DNA of 64,000 nt, taken from positions 12,958,493 through 13,022,492 of the forward strand of contig OZ024854.1 in the NCBI GenBank assembly GCA_964017155.1, in the 5' to 3' direction. This stretch comes from Oasisia sp. SBJ-2009. Lineage: Eukaryota; Annelida; Polychaeta; Sabellida; Siboglinidae. Below the pieces are notes generated by a model. It was given only the letters and a program-made list of their open reading frames with translations, made no database searches and was not told the origin of the DNA. Below are positions 1 to 12,322 of this stretch, piece by piece. The first letter of the stretch is position 1. Each line of letters opens with the position of its first letter. A program made the position numbers and the translations under genes.

Positions 1-594
1 CACATATCCACGTTAGTCGCTAGAGGCGCCACTAGGCAACAATACCCTAGTTATTTAAATCATCTTCAATTAGCCATTGACCGTACAGGCACGTAGCCAG
101 CGATAGTTTGTATGTGGGCAACTGGACATGCCGTAAATATGGAGCGTATCGAGCGGTGGCATCTTTGTGAATGTGGTATGTCGTTTCCGTGCGGTCTGCC
201 AATTGTGATCCGCCTTTTAGTGTGGCCCTAGTGTGATTTCCTGACAGCGCTTTTCACTGGAATTCCCTTCATCGAGGTCTAAACCAATCAGAGAATTCTA
301 ACTGGTGAGGCTCACCAGAATTTTTTTTCGTCTTTTGCTGCTTTTTATCTTCAAATGGCATATTATGTGAAAATAAGTTGATAGGTAGTTGAGCAAAGCA
401 ATATATAGTGTATGGGGAATGCTGGTTTACTGGGAAATTGTATTTTAAACATGGCGGAAGTCAGAATGCAACTTTAAGTTTAACGACTTCATACTTTTTA
501 ATGCAAAAAGTATTTAAATACAAATACATATATACATATATAAACATACATATATAAACATACATATATACAACATACATATATACAACATACA
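1..594. other. Unassigned sequence, no gene seen
   Basis: No open frame with recognisable protein content and no RNA gene. The only open frame near the end comes from the following (TACA) microsatellite. Confidence 0.5.
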
Positions 595-642
595 TACATA
601 CATACATACATACATACATACATACATACATACATACATACA

Positions 643-676
<34 letters not shown>

Positions 677-752
677 AACATATCTTAAAATTTTAAAGTA
701 TTTGAAATAGAAACTGTTTCAAATACTTTAAAATGTTAAGATATGTTTATAT
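595..752. repeat. (TACA)n microsatellite followed by an AT-rich hairpin
   Basis: A tetranucleotide run covers about 595-671. It is followed by an inverted repeat with arms of about 36 bp (672-707 and 717-752, atataaacatatctta and its complement) separated by a short loop. Confidence 0.85.
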
Positions 753-1449
753 TACTATATTGTTATATAGGTAAAAGAAAAGCAAATCATAGATCAAGAC
801 ATCTGGTTTATAATATAATTTATATACATAATTAGTGTCTTGCTCATATGGCAACAGGCAGACCATGCCTGTTGCCATAGGCAACAGGCATGGTTGTTAA
901 TGCTAACTATAACACAGTGACAACTGAATCAGAGACCCTTGTCCACAGAGGTAAAGGTAAGAAATTCATATATGTTGTTTGTTAAGTTAAGCCAAAAGGA
1001 CCATAATGAAATTCGTATGTTGCCCCTAGAGAAGAGACTATGCTAATGACTGCTAGAATCTTGTGAGGAAGTGTGACAGCTCAACTTCAAAGACAGCCTG
1101 GGAAAGATGGTAGCCTGGTGTTTGCTTGGAGTCTGACTAAAGAACAAAAGGGATATTGACCTATGGTCACAGGTCACTCACTTTCAGATGCTAATCCATC
1201 CTTTGGCACTGAGCAAACAAAAGTTGTGGTCACTGCTAGGCCTTAGGCAGACACCTGATGTTAAGTGCCTTCTTCAGTAATTAGCAATTGGGGCTACATC
1301 TACATGAGCTTCCACCCAATGTCAGATCTATTGTATGTAATCTTAAAAATACAAGTAAACTATAAGGTATGTACAGTACTACATAGTCAGACTAGTTTGT
1401 TATCGCATTCAGTGCAAGATCATACTAACCACGTACAAAGCCAGTCATC

Positions 1450-1978
1450 CACTTGCGCCTAACTATCTCTCCGATATGCTCGAGTTCTACCAGTCAATCA
1501 GAACATTGCGATCGTCATCAGAGTCCCTACTGGTTGTACACAGGGCACATCTCCGCCAGTTCGGTGATCGAGCATTCTGCATCACTGCTCCTCAGTTATG
1601 GAACGATCTACCACGTAATGTGCGAACATGTGATTCATTATACCAGTTCAAAGACTCCTTAAAACTTATTTATTCAAAAGAACTTTTTACTCATGAACAT
1701 TGACGGATGTTTTAGATTTTTAGGATTTATTTATTTATTATTCTAAGCTGCTTTTAGTACTTTTACATTTATAATATGTACTATTATTATTATTATACAT
1801 GTATATTTTTTATTATAAGTATATGTATTTTTATGATAATTTATTTTGATATTTGATGCCATGTTTTATGATTTTTTTTATAGTTTCTTTCTGTGATTTG
1901 TTGTAACAGCGCCTTTGAACAAGGTAACTTGGATTTATGGTGCTATATAAATTGCTTTTATTGTTATTATTATTCTAC
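1450..1978 (+). mobile_element. LINE 3' end fragment, CR1/L2-like
   Basis: The frame at 1476-1700 encodes the end of a non-LTR reverse transcriptase: LLVVHRAHLRQFGDRAFC, then APQLWNDLPRNVR and a stop, close to the (YGDRAF..AAP.LWN.LP) pattern of CR1/L2/Rex-type elements. The 3' part ends with ggtgctatataaattgctt and a (TTATTA) tail, also typical. Heavily 5'-truncated, so not functional. Confidence 0.8.
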
Positions 1979-2244
1979 CTATTCCAAATATCCTAGAAAG
2001 GCTCAAATGTCATAGTATATTTTCAAATTGTATGACATGGCAGCATGGCGCTAGATACACAGACTATAGTTTTTATCCAATACTAGAACTTTGAGCCTCT
2101 TTAGAAGACAAGTTGACAATGATGAATGTATTACTAGTCAGACTTAAAACAAGAGAGAACACATCTTTCATATAGTAATACTAGCATTGTACACAACACA
2201 TTTTATTTTAAGAATAGTTTGCGATAATAAGTATTAACCACAAT

Positions 2245-2430
2245 CAGGGGTAGAACTTCAGAATTTATATTACTAGACAGCAGGACTAGTAAAGACAAAA
2301 GGTTTACTAGTCAGGCAAAAGATAAAAACAACCCAAATTTAAATTGTTACAATTGTGTTTAAAGTTGTTACAATGTGTGTTTATGCAACCCCAGTAAAAA
2401 ACAATGCAGAGTTCATAAAGGTAACAAAGT
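2245..2430 (+). mobile_element. MITE family 1, copy A (CAGGGGTAGAAC end)
   Basis: Starts with CAGGGGTAGAAC and shares gactagtaaagacaaaag and aaaaacaacccaaattta with copies at 11549-11788 and 33855-34031. The far end is not clearly preserved. A CAGGGGT terminus is hAT-like. Confidence 0.65.
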
Positions 2431-2734
2431 AGTAACAAAGAAATAACAAAAAGCATTAATGAAGAACTGAAGATATTATTTGTATTAAAAAACTCTGCAA
2501 TTGAAAAACGATGCCAAATTGCAATTGTACCCAATGACTGGTAGTAACCACCCTACCAGATACAGAGCAGCCTACCATTATGAACTAGTAAAAGAACATG
2601 TAAATAACCCAGACTTAGGCATCTTAGGTGCCAAAAAGTACTTCTTAATAAACTGGAACACATATGTACCTATGGTCCTATACTATAGTACACTATACTG
2701 TAGACTAGAACAGTGCACACAGCATAGCTTTATG

Positions 2735-2950
2735 CAGACTCCCGTCCAGCCATCATTTGAACGGGTACACCCTTTGTGGAAGGGTTGAAATATGGGTGGA
2801 CATGTAAACAATGAAGGAACAAAATAGGTCTTCTAAAACCACATATATATTATTGTCAGTTATGCTTCAGAAGTGAGTGTAGATGCCTAGATGGTGTCAC
2901 GTAAGTGTAGTCCATTTCAGATCATCAGACACATTTAAAGTTTGTAAACT
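2735..2950. repeat. Dispersed repeat, copy 1 (partner at 32045-32210)
   Basis: Shares agactcccgtccagccatc, ttgaacgggt, tattgtcagttatgct and cagacacattt blocks with 32045-32210 in the same order. Its identity is unknown. Confidence 0.6.
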
Positions 2951-5523
2951 GACATAACAGTTAACATCCATGTGTCCACCAAAAACATGTGTGACTGGCA
3001 AAAATCTGGTTCTGCCACTGTGCCACACAGATAGACTAGATACAGTTGACCAGACAAACTCTTCAATCAGTCCATTGTGTAGGCCTAATCCCCTTATCTT
3101 AACCCACAATTCTAAGAAATGCTCTCTCCCACTGTCATTCGCAGTAGAACTCTTCTTTTGAGCAAGTGACAGGTGTTTTGCTGTCTTGCCCATCTGAAGA
3201 AACATGTTTGCAATTAACCTGGTTCATTGGGGTTAGGCACATGGGAAGACTCCACAGGCTATTTGGGTACAGGGGTGGGGTAATCTTACTCTTAGTGACA
3301 AGAACAGGTGGCATCCTTTGGTATCAAGTGTTGATGTTTTCCCCATATCACCATACTTGCACTGGATTAGTAGATCATCCAGTGTTGAACTACACTTGGA
3401 ATGCCTTGATGTCTAATAATAGTTTAGTAACAAGTACTAACAACTCATGAATTATTGTACAATCTAAATGTGAGCCCCAGTTTCTTTCAATTTGACTGTT
3501 AATAATAATGTGATAATTAGTTGTAGAAAAAGTTGTTTTTTTATTGTGAACTCTGATGTTTGAGTATGATGGCACTGACTGTAGTAAGGTGTAGTTAGGT
3601 GTATATCAGACAGGGAAGTGAGAGAACCCATATACAAGCGTGTGTATGACAAACATATTTTTACATATCCTTGTGGAAACTGCATTATTGTCCATAGTAT
3701 ATTTACAGAAATACATGTTGAATTTGACAAAATAATTTCTCCTTGATCCAAGTCTTTCTCAGATGTAGTTTATATTAATATGTTGGACCTATCTTCTTCA
3801 TAAGCTTACTGAATGTGATTTTGTATTGCAATTTGATTTTAAGATCATTTCTGTCCATGTAATACAGCAGTAAACCAAACTACTGAGGCAGTACAATTCT
3901 TGAGGTGGCACAAACACTAAGAGTTAGTCTTTAGTACACTTTACAGAGCTCTTACACTTACCTTAGTTGAACTGCAATCAGTAGCAAGCTATTCTAGCAA
4001 TTGGCACCAGTGATAAATCCCTGCCTTGATTAGTGTCATTGATAAGGACTAGTCTGGTGGATCCAGTACATCAGCTGGGCTCGTGCAGTTGTGATACAAT
4101 TAACTAGATACATCTACACAGGTAAACATACACATATTTGTATGTAGGCCTACTTATTTGTATAACTAAATATCAATTGTCATATAATTGTGTGTTTTTA
4201 TCTGCAGTTCCTGTGACAGTTACTGCATATATCCCACTTTGATCATCCAACCCTGGCACTGGTTTCTAGCTACCCAGTGTGAGAGCATCTTCTGTGAATC
4301 TCTCCTACCTTAGCAGGGCTGACACTGATCAGACAGCCAGTGCTAAATATAGAGTTGTTGTAGAGAGAGGTGTAGGGTGGTGTAGGGCCAGTCACTGACC
4401 TTGATAGATGGCTGACTGAGTGTGGGGGTGTCAGACACTTAGTCAGTTATTGTGAGAATGCAGATGGTACTTCATTGTACAAACCACTGAATGTGACTAC
4501 ATCTGTGTTCAAATAGAAAAAATCTCCACATGTAGAATACAGTGAAACATAGAAGGCATCTTCCAATTTCAGATTTGCTAAGATGAGTACATGATGCACA
4601 TAACATGTCCCTACACACATACTGTGGCATTCCAACCACCCACTACCCAGGTTCTGTTTCTGTTGTTCTTGAATAATGACACATCCTATTAAATGTGTTT
4701 CCATGTTGTTTTATATACAACAATACATGTAGTTGCAGCACTGAGGTGCTACTAGAAGTCCTTCTCAACATTGTTATATACCATGTTGCACTGCCATGGT
4801 GCCTACTATGGGAACGCACCATTAGCTACTGCACTGGGTAGCTAGAGGCACTCTGATAATGATGGCGATGGCAATGACACTGAAACCACCCATCATCTGG
4901 CTGGTTGAGTGTGTACTACTGTGTAGCAGACCAGGCTAAGTAATATCATTCTGAGTAATATCATTACAGGGGTAGGGTTACAATAACTCACAGGGGCATC
5001 AGATGCTTATTGTTATGAACTTTTTTAGAATAAGTGGTGCATTATTATCCATTCCAGTCTTTTTTCCAGACATCACTCGCCAGTTTACTGTAAAGTTACC
5101 TACATACAATATATGAACAGTTGTATGTGAGATTTAGATACTCTCCTTAACGTTCAAACATGTTTAGTATAAAATTATGCTCTGTTTTAACAAGAAACAT
5201 TGACAATGGGTATCTCTTACCCTTTCATGTTAGTTAAGTATACAGTGTACACAGAAATAACACAATCATGTTTTCGCCTATTCTTGTGATGAAGTTAGGC
5301 ATTTTAAGAAGACATTTAAAGTCACTGGATATGAGTGCTGCATTAATGAATTGAGTGCTAGTGCCAGTAGGTTTATACTCAATAGGATACTTAATGGTTT
5401 GGGAGATTCAAATCTTACTGGAATCCAGTATATTGTATACAAAACATGACTATCACTACATCTTTCATGTCCATAGGTTGCTATTGTATGAATAGTACAG
5501 TAATTGTGTACTTGGTGCTTGTG

Positions 5524-5524
<1 letters not shown>
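2951..5524. other. Unassigned sequence, no gene seen
   Basis: Short open frames only, none with recognisable domains or splice-linked partners. This region would be intron or 5' flank of the integrin gene. Confidence 0.5.

Positions 5525-5608
<84 letters not shown>
5525..5608. repeat. (TA)n microsatellite
   Basis: Pure TA run of about 84 bp. A C-homopolymer of about 19 bp follows at 5712. Confidence 0.97.
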
Positions 5609-5611
<3 letters not shown>

Positions 5612-6244
5612 AACTGGTATATATGCAAGAACATAATTAAAAAAAAACATAGTTGTATTTCTAATAGCGCCATGTGTCAAATTGTACTTATAGTGTACTG
5701 TAGTAGGATCCTCCCCCCCCCCCCCCCCACTGTTACACAACACAAACCTTCCTGATCATGTGATGTTTTACCATGGGATTGCAATGTATCTGAAGAAAGT
5801 GTGCCACTGATGTCTAAACCAATTACAGTAGCTATGCTGGTGTAAATAAGACCTGACTTTGTTGACATTGCATAGTTGCATGTTGAGCATCTGTCATGGG
5901 TGCCTTTGTGTCCTTGTCAGCACTAAGTGTGGTGTCAGTCTGTTCTGTGGCTGTGGTGGGGGAGGGGGGTGGTGCTTAGATTATCATCTACACTGCACAA
6001 CTCATGTATAGGGTTGTAGTCATACCTTGAGGGTGCATACTAAGGGGTCGTGTCAGGTTAAAACTCAAAATAATTGTTATACAACTAAATGTCTACAGAG
6101 AACGGGTGGCCACATTTGCCAAGTTTAGCGAGTGCTCAGGGTGGAAATGTAGATTGAATCCAAAAAAGCCAAGTTTAGAGCCATGCTGATGTGTTGCTTT
6201 ATGAAAATACATACAGAATAAATAGTTTTATAACTCCAGAGGTG

Positions 6245-6400
6245 TGTGGCTCTAGGCTCTTGGGCTAGTGTAACATTCCCTATGCCTACTCTGATACCTC
6301 ACTGCCAGGTCACCATTCTCTCTCTGTCTGGGTGTGGGGGTCATCTCATGATTACTCAGTATCCACGGACTGTTCTTGGGTCACTGTCTAGACCTTCCTG
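6245..6400. repeat. Dispersed direct repeat, copy 1
   Basis: Matches 8288-8440 in the same orientation: gggctagtgtaacattccct, gatacctcactgc, aggtcacca, ggggtcatctcatgattact. About 80-85% alike by eye. The family is unknown. Confidence 0.75.
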
Positions 6401-8287
6401 GCACTTTCCTGTAAACAGTCTTCATTCATTGTAAGAAAAACCTGTCAGCTTCGATCACGTTCACGTAGTTCTGATTTACTACACTTTAGAACATGTTTCC
6501 TTCTAGTGTTAAATCAGTTGAAAATATTGCTAAATTCCGCCATTGTTTAAATTAAGACATACCTTTACAACCTTGCCTGTCCACCATAGCTACCTGGCGA
6601 CTGGCGTATCAATCAATCTGATGACAACTGGATTTGTTTATTGACTCTGAGATCGATTAACCCTTTTATATTGATGCATCTCTGAGCATGGTTTCTAAAA
6701 AAAATTGTACATTGTAGAAGTTACATAATTATTATTTTTAATTATTGTGTAACCTCATAGTAATTAATAGTAATAATTTGTGTTGACCATTTTCCATTTT
6801 GGATAGAGACATGGCTCTGGATTTCATTTGGTAATTTGACCACGATGTGCTGAGAGGTGAAGTCATGTTTCAGTGAGTTTTGTGTAAATTGTGTTGGTAG
6901 TTTATGGATGTGGCACTAGGCAGACATGACATGTCAGCAGCCTGTGCCATAAACCTCCCTCCCTGCCTCCAGCTGCACTGACTCACCAGCAGGGATAGCT
7001 GGGTAAACTACAGGGAGGGAGAGAGGCTGCAGTGGTTCTAACTGCTCCCATTATGTGCTGATAACTAGCAGTCCAGAGCTACAGCCACAAACATACACAG
7101 TATACATCCCCTACCCCTGCCAGCCAGCTACTGGGTAATTACAGCTGAATGCAAGGAATGTGATCGTAATTCAAAAAATTAGGTTAGGCTTTCCTAGTTG
7201 CCCTTGGTTCATAAGACACCTATAATTCAGCTAACCATTGCATACATTGTACTATATTTTGCAAACGTCACCAGGAGTTAAAACGTAAACTTTTTACAAA
7301 GATATATTTCTGGGTAGCTTATAAATTATACAAAATATCTGATGGATGTGTAACATGACACTATTACTAAAGCGCAGTTCAGGGATTACTATATTACCCA
7401 TGAGAAAAAGAGAAAATATACACTTTCAAATATCCAAATACTGTAATGCAGTTGGACATATTCTGAAGGCTCGTTCAACTTTGTGGAATTTTATATGTCT
7501 GTATGAATCATGAAATTTTCTATCAAACCTTGAGTAGCATTTTTTATGCATACATAAAATAGTTGTGTCTGTCATTTTGTCTGTTATACTGCCAAGTAAT
7601 TTTCATCTTCTTTGATTGTGAACATAGTTCTGAAATTAAATTTACTACATGGAGACTATTCCTGGCATATGTTACATACAACTTGTGGTATACTCCAGCC
7701 CTGGGGTGTGTGCATAGACTACATACCCCCATTGAGAAACCCTTGACACAGGATCAGATCAGAAGGAGAGAGCTCCTATCGCCTGTGCACTTTGTTGTGT
7801 GAACCTTGCTCTTGTAGTACCCAGCATAAACAAATTCTTACAAGACCCATTCCCTACTCCCACTCCCCCAACTGGGTGCACTCAAGTCAAGGGCTGCGCA
7901 TTGCTCCTGTCCATCCACTTTGCCTACTTGTATGGCAGATGCTTCTCCATGACCTGTGTATATACTATACATGTTGTGGAGGAGCATCAGTCATGTATAC
8001 AAAGTATCTGGATCAAGAGTAGGGGTAGTAATGCTTACTTCAGTGTAGTATGATTACTAACATACGTACCTATTGAAGTGGTCATGCTCTGAGTAATGTT
8101 GTAGAGATACACTGTGAATACTGTACGTCATTCATTACCCAACAAAGTGTATGACAAAATCATTATCAGTCAGTATGGCACAGTTAAAAATATTTACTAT
8201 TTTTGCTTTATACTCAAAATAACAAGGCCATGTTTGTGTGTGCTTGAGTGTGTGATTGGTTTATACTTTTACAGTTGCCTGGATAAG

Positions 8288-8440
8288 GTCTGCTGCCTCT
8301 AGGGCTAGTGTAACATTCCCTACACCTCTGATACCTCACTGCAAGGTCACCATCCTCTCTCCATCTGGGTGTAGGCCTGTAGGGGTCATCTCATGATTAC
8401 TGGGTGTCCAGGGAACTGTTCCTGGAGACTGTCTGAGAGT
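8288..8440. repeat. Dispersed direct repeat, copy 2
   Basis: Second copy of the repeat at 6245-6400, with small indels. It could be a local duplication or two insertions of one SINE-like family. Confidence 0.75.
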
Positions 8441-9404
8441 ACTAATCAAGTTAAGGAGTCACATAAGCTATTACTGTTACATGTATGCATCAAAAATAAG
8501 AAATTTGCCATCAATCGTATCTACACATGTACACAGTGACTTGTGACTAAAACAGTATAATAAAAAATGTCGTGTTTTATTTTCACCATGTTTAGATGAT
8601 GTAATGTTGGTGTACGACTGTAATTATGGTAATAGATATGGCTGCACTGGGCTTGTTTACTAGATCTGTGTGACTAAAGATTATGTTTCAAAGTCATGGG
8701 GTGTTCTTGTGTAGGGGACTCAGGCGTAGGTCTAGGTGATAGACCAGGTGCAAGCTGTTATGCATTTGGAATGTAAACAAAATTATGACTACTTTCACTA
8801 ATCATACAAAGTAGGCTGCATGTACATTCAATTATCATTGGGTGTCCATACTCCATAACTCCATATTATAAGGTTTATCAGTCTATCTAGAGTCGTTACA
8901 TTTACCCCTTGCTTGCGATACGACCCCTTACTCCCAGCTAGTCCAGATCATGATGTCACAGGTCAGTGCTTCTAGTGACAGGTGTATAGTAACTGGGTGC
9001 TAGATGGAATCAAGCAGTTTCTTGCATTTCCCCATAAATAGACTATCATCCACAGCTGAATGTAGGGTGCACTTGTCTAACGTCTATACTTACAAATTAT
9101 GCAAGTTTTCTTCCATGTAGTTTAGTTGACAGTAACAAGTTTAAGAGAAATTGTTTTTTTTAATGTGCTTTTGTCCAACATGCAATGCTGTCGTCTGGCA
9201 AGTTTGGTAGCTACTAGCTACAGTAGTTTTGGGACACATTTAAAACATTTTAAACCATTTAAAACCTTTTTTATATATGTCATTTGTGGTGGCCGTTGGG
9301 TCCTGGTAAAATAGACTGTATATACTGTATCCATGTTGACTTTCCATGTTTCCAATAAATAATGTGAGATCAGATATATTCTAATAATTTAGGTCATATA
9401 ATAT

Positions 9405-9467
9405 GACTATATAAGCATAAGTTAATATAGACATATTATGTCCATATTAACTTATGCTTGTATAGTC
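9405..9467. repeat. Near-perfect hairpin
   Basis: Arms gactatataagcataagtta and taacttatgcttgtatagtc (about 28 bp each) with a very short loop. Likely a small MITE remnant or a replication-slippage palindrome. Confidence 0.75.
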
Positions 9468-9566
9468 TTGTAAATTTTTATGCACTCATAGTATGCTAGT
9501 GATAGTATAACCAGTTTATTACCATTGCATTTTAATTATTTATTATTATTATTTTATATATATACA

Positions 9567-9700
<134 letters not shown>

Positions 9701-9763
9701 AAACAGTTTAAGAATAAGTTGACTTCATGGTCATTCAGTAATGTGGTTTTCTTATTGTTTCAG

Positions 9764-9909
9764 ATTTTTAGTTGGTGCCCCAAAGGGGAACATCACAGAC
9801 CGTAGTGCGCCCCGTGAAGTGCGCCGTATCTACCAGCCTGGGGTCGTCTACACATGTCCTCTCACGTCTCACACAGACGACTGCGAAACCATCAAAATAG
9901 ATAGAAATC
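9764..9909 (+). CDS. ITGA9-like: Integrin alpha exon 1 of those found (propeller blade 1)
   Basis: The acceptor is ttattgtttcag and the donor gtaagt. It encodes FLVGAPKGNITDRSAP followed by GVVYTCPL, the first FG-GAP blade. The first base completes a codon begun in an unseen upstream exon. The hAT MITE at 9956 lies only 46 bp past the donor. Confidence 0.92.
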
Positions 9910-12229
9910 GTAAGTACAGACCCAGCTTGAGTCTCATGTTGAGGTGTGTTATGTACAGGGTTGGACAAAATCAAGATTTTTTTATTAAATCAGAGTTTTT
10001 CGATTAAATCGATTTATTTGATTTACTCAACATTCTCGACAATCGTAACAAATATATATATGTAATTCGGAAAATAAATAAAAATGGAATATCATAATAT
10101 ACCTAATAGGCTGAACATTTCATTCTTAGCATTTCTAAAGAATTAAAGCAAAGTTGTTATGTACAGATTTAAACTTTATTTTAAAATACATACAGTTAAA
10201 TCAACTGGTAGTAGCACGTAACGTAAGTATAAATTTAAGATACTCGGAAAAAATGGAAAAAATCAATATCTTGATTTTTTCATGTTGGTTAAATCGATGA
10301 TTTAATCAATTTGATTAAATCGATGCCAACCCTGGTTATGTATGTACAGTACCAGAGTCTCACACACATCATACTCATGTCAGACATGTCACAGATGGAA
10401 AGGTGATGATTTTGTTTTATTTTGACGTGGTAAATAATATTACATGTCTAGTTAATATTTGTCTGACGCAACCAGCACATTTAATAGATTCGTCCATTTT
10501 TTCTGTTAGATGATATGTAATACAGTAACAAATTATGTCAAAATGCTCAGGGTGTTTCTGTTTTATGTACTGCTGACGACAAGTATGACAAAACAATAAG
10601 CACCGGTACCTTGCAATCACGTATGGAACCACAAATTGTTAGGACGGTACTCAGTTCGCTCATGTTAGATAAAAGCCAGTCACAAAAGAATACTATAAAA
10701 CCCATGTAGGAAAGTAACTAAAAATAGCAGTCGCCAGTTGGTAGGTGATATGAATGTGCAGGTTCCACCATTATTTAAATTTAATACAATATTTGTGAAG
10801 CACATCGACACCTTGTTAATCTGTACCATGATATTCTAGAAACCTCATCATCATGGTAACATTCGTGGTAATTTCGCACAACTGTCCAGCTTCCAATCAA
10901 TCCAAACTTTATGGTCACATGATTTGATTCTTTGGAAAATCCAGAAGCAAACACTATTGCCTATATTGGTTAATATGATACATGGGATTATCACAATATT
11001 TATAATAATGTCATACATCACTAGTTGTCACTTGTCAGACAAGACACTGTACACTGTATTGAGATGACTGCACGGACAGTTCAGCTGCCCAGATACTGGT
11101 GGCGACAGAATTCTACAGGAGCAGTTTGACTCAAGTGGTGTGTGTTTTACGAATACACCATATTGTGACCTCAGACACTAGGCTAGTCATTCTACATTGA
11201 CAACGCAACTTTGGCACACAATATCGTGTACCAGTATTGAAATAATAACATATTTATTTTGTTTAAATTGTAGTAATGACAATTATGACAGTGGGTTAAT
11301 GTTTTAAATACAAGATGTTGTCAACATAGACAAGACAAATCTTGTTTTATCAGATTTCGCTAGAAATCTACCAAGCAAATATCATCATTCATCATTGGGT
11401 AGCCATAGTGTCCTGTGGTTGGGTGAAGGCCTCAACATGCTGTTTCCAAATCTGTCTATCTTTGCGCTGTCCTCTGCCCTTCCAGTAGTCATCTAGTTCA
11501 TCTCTCCAACATCTCGTCAGCATTCCTCTAGGTCTTTTCCTTTCATAGCAGGGGTAGAACATTGGCATTTTACTAAAAAGTGGGACTAGTAAAGACAAAA
11601 GTTTACTAATCTGCTAAAAGGTTTACTAGTATGGCAAAATGTAAAAACAACCCAAATTTAAGTAATTTTTTTAGCTAAAAAACTGTTTTGCAACCTCTGT
11701 TAAATAACAATGCAATGTTCATTAGGTAGGTTTACTAGCCCGCCCTTATCTTTACTAGTGTATGGACTAGTGGATAGTTCTACCCCTGTGTAGGGTTTCC
11801 ATGTGGAGTGATACACAGTGTCCATCAGTTGTCACATATCCTGCTGATGTGCCCTCCCCAGGTCCATTTCTGTCTTCTGACTTGTTCAGTCACGTCTGTG
11901 ACCTTTGTCTTTTCTCTTACCCAGATGTTTGTTTTTCTGTCCCGGTATGTTATGTTTAACATACTACTTTCCATCTAGCTTGTTCATGCTTGGTTGGTGA
12001 GTGCCCATGTTTCCGCTCCATATATCATTGCTGGAAGTACACATGAGTTGTAGACTTGACTCTTCAAGCATGTTCCGATGTTACCCTTGAAGACGTTGCA
12101 GTGCCTGGCGAATGAAGTCTATCCAGCCATGATTCTTCTTTCAATCTCCTTGTCTTGGTTTTTGTCTCTGGTGCTGTGTCTCTGTCCCCGGTAGATGTAG
12201 CTTTCAATGTTCTCGATCTGAGTGTTATT

Positions 12230-12322
<93 letters not shown>

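Noticed and set aside
3166..3450. Possible integrin start exon (LFGYRGGVILLLV)
   Set aside because: Superficial FGY match, but no signal peptide, wrong surroundings and no donor in the needed phase.
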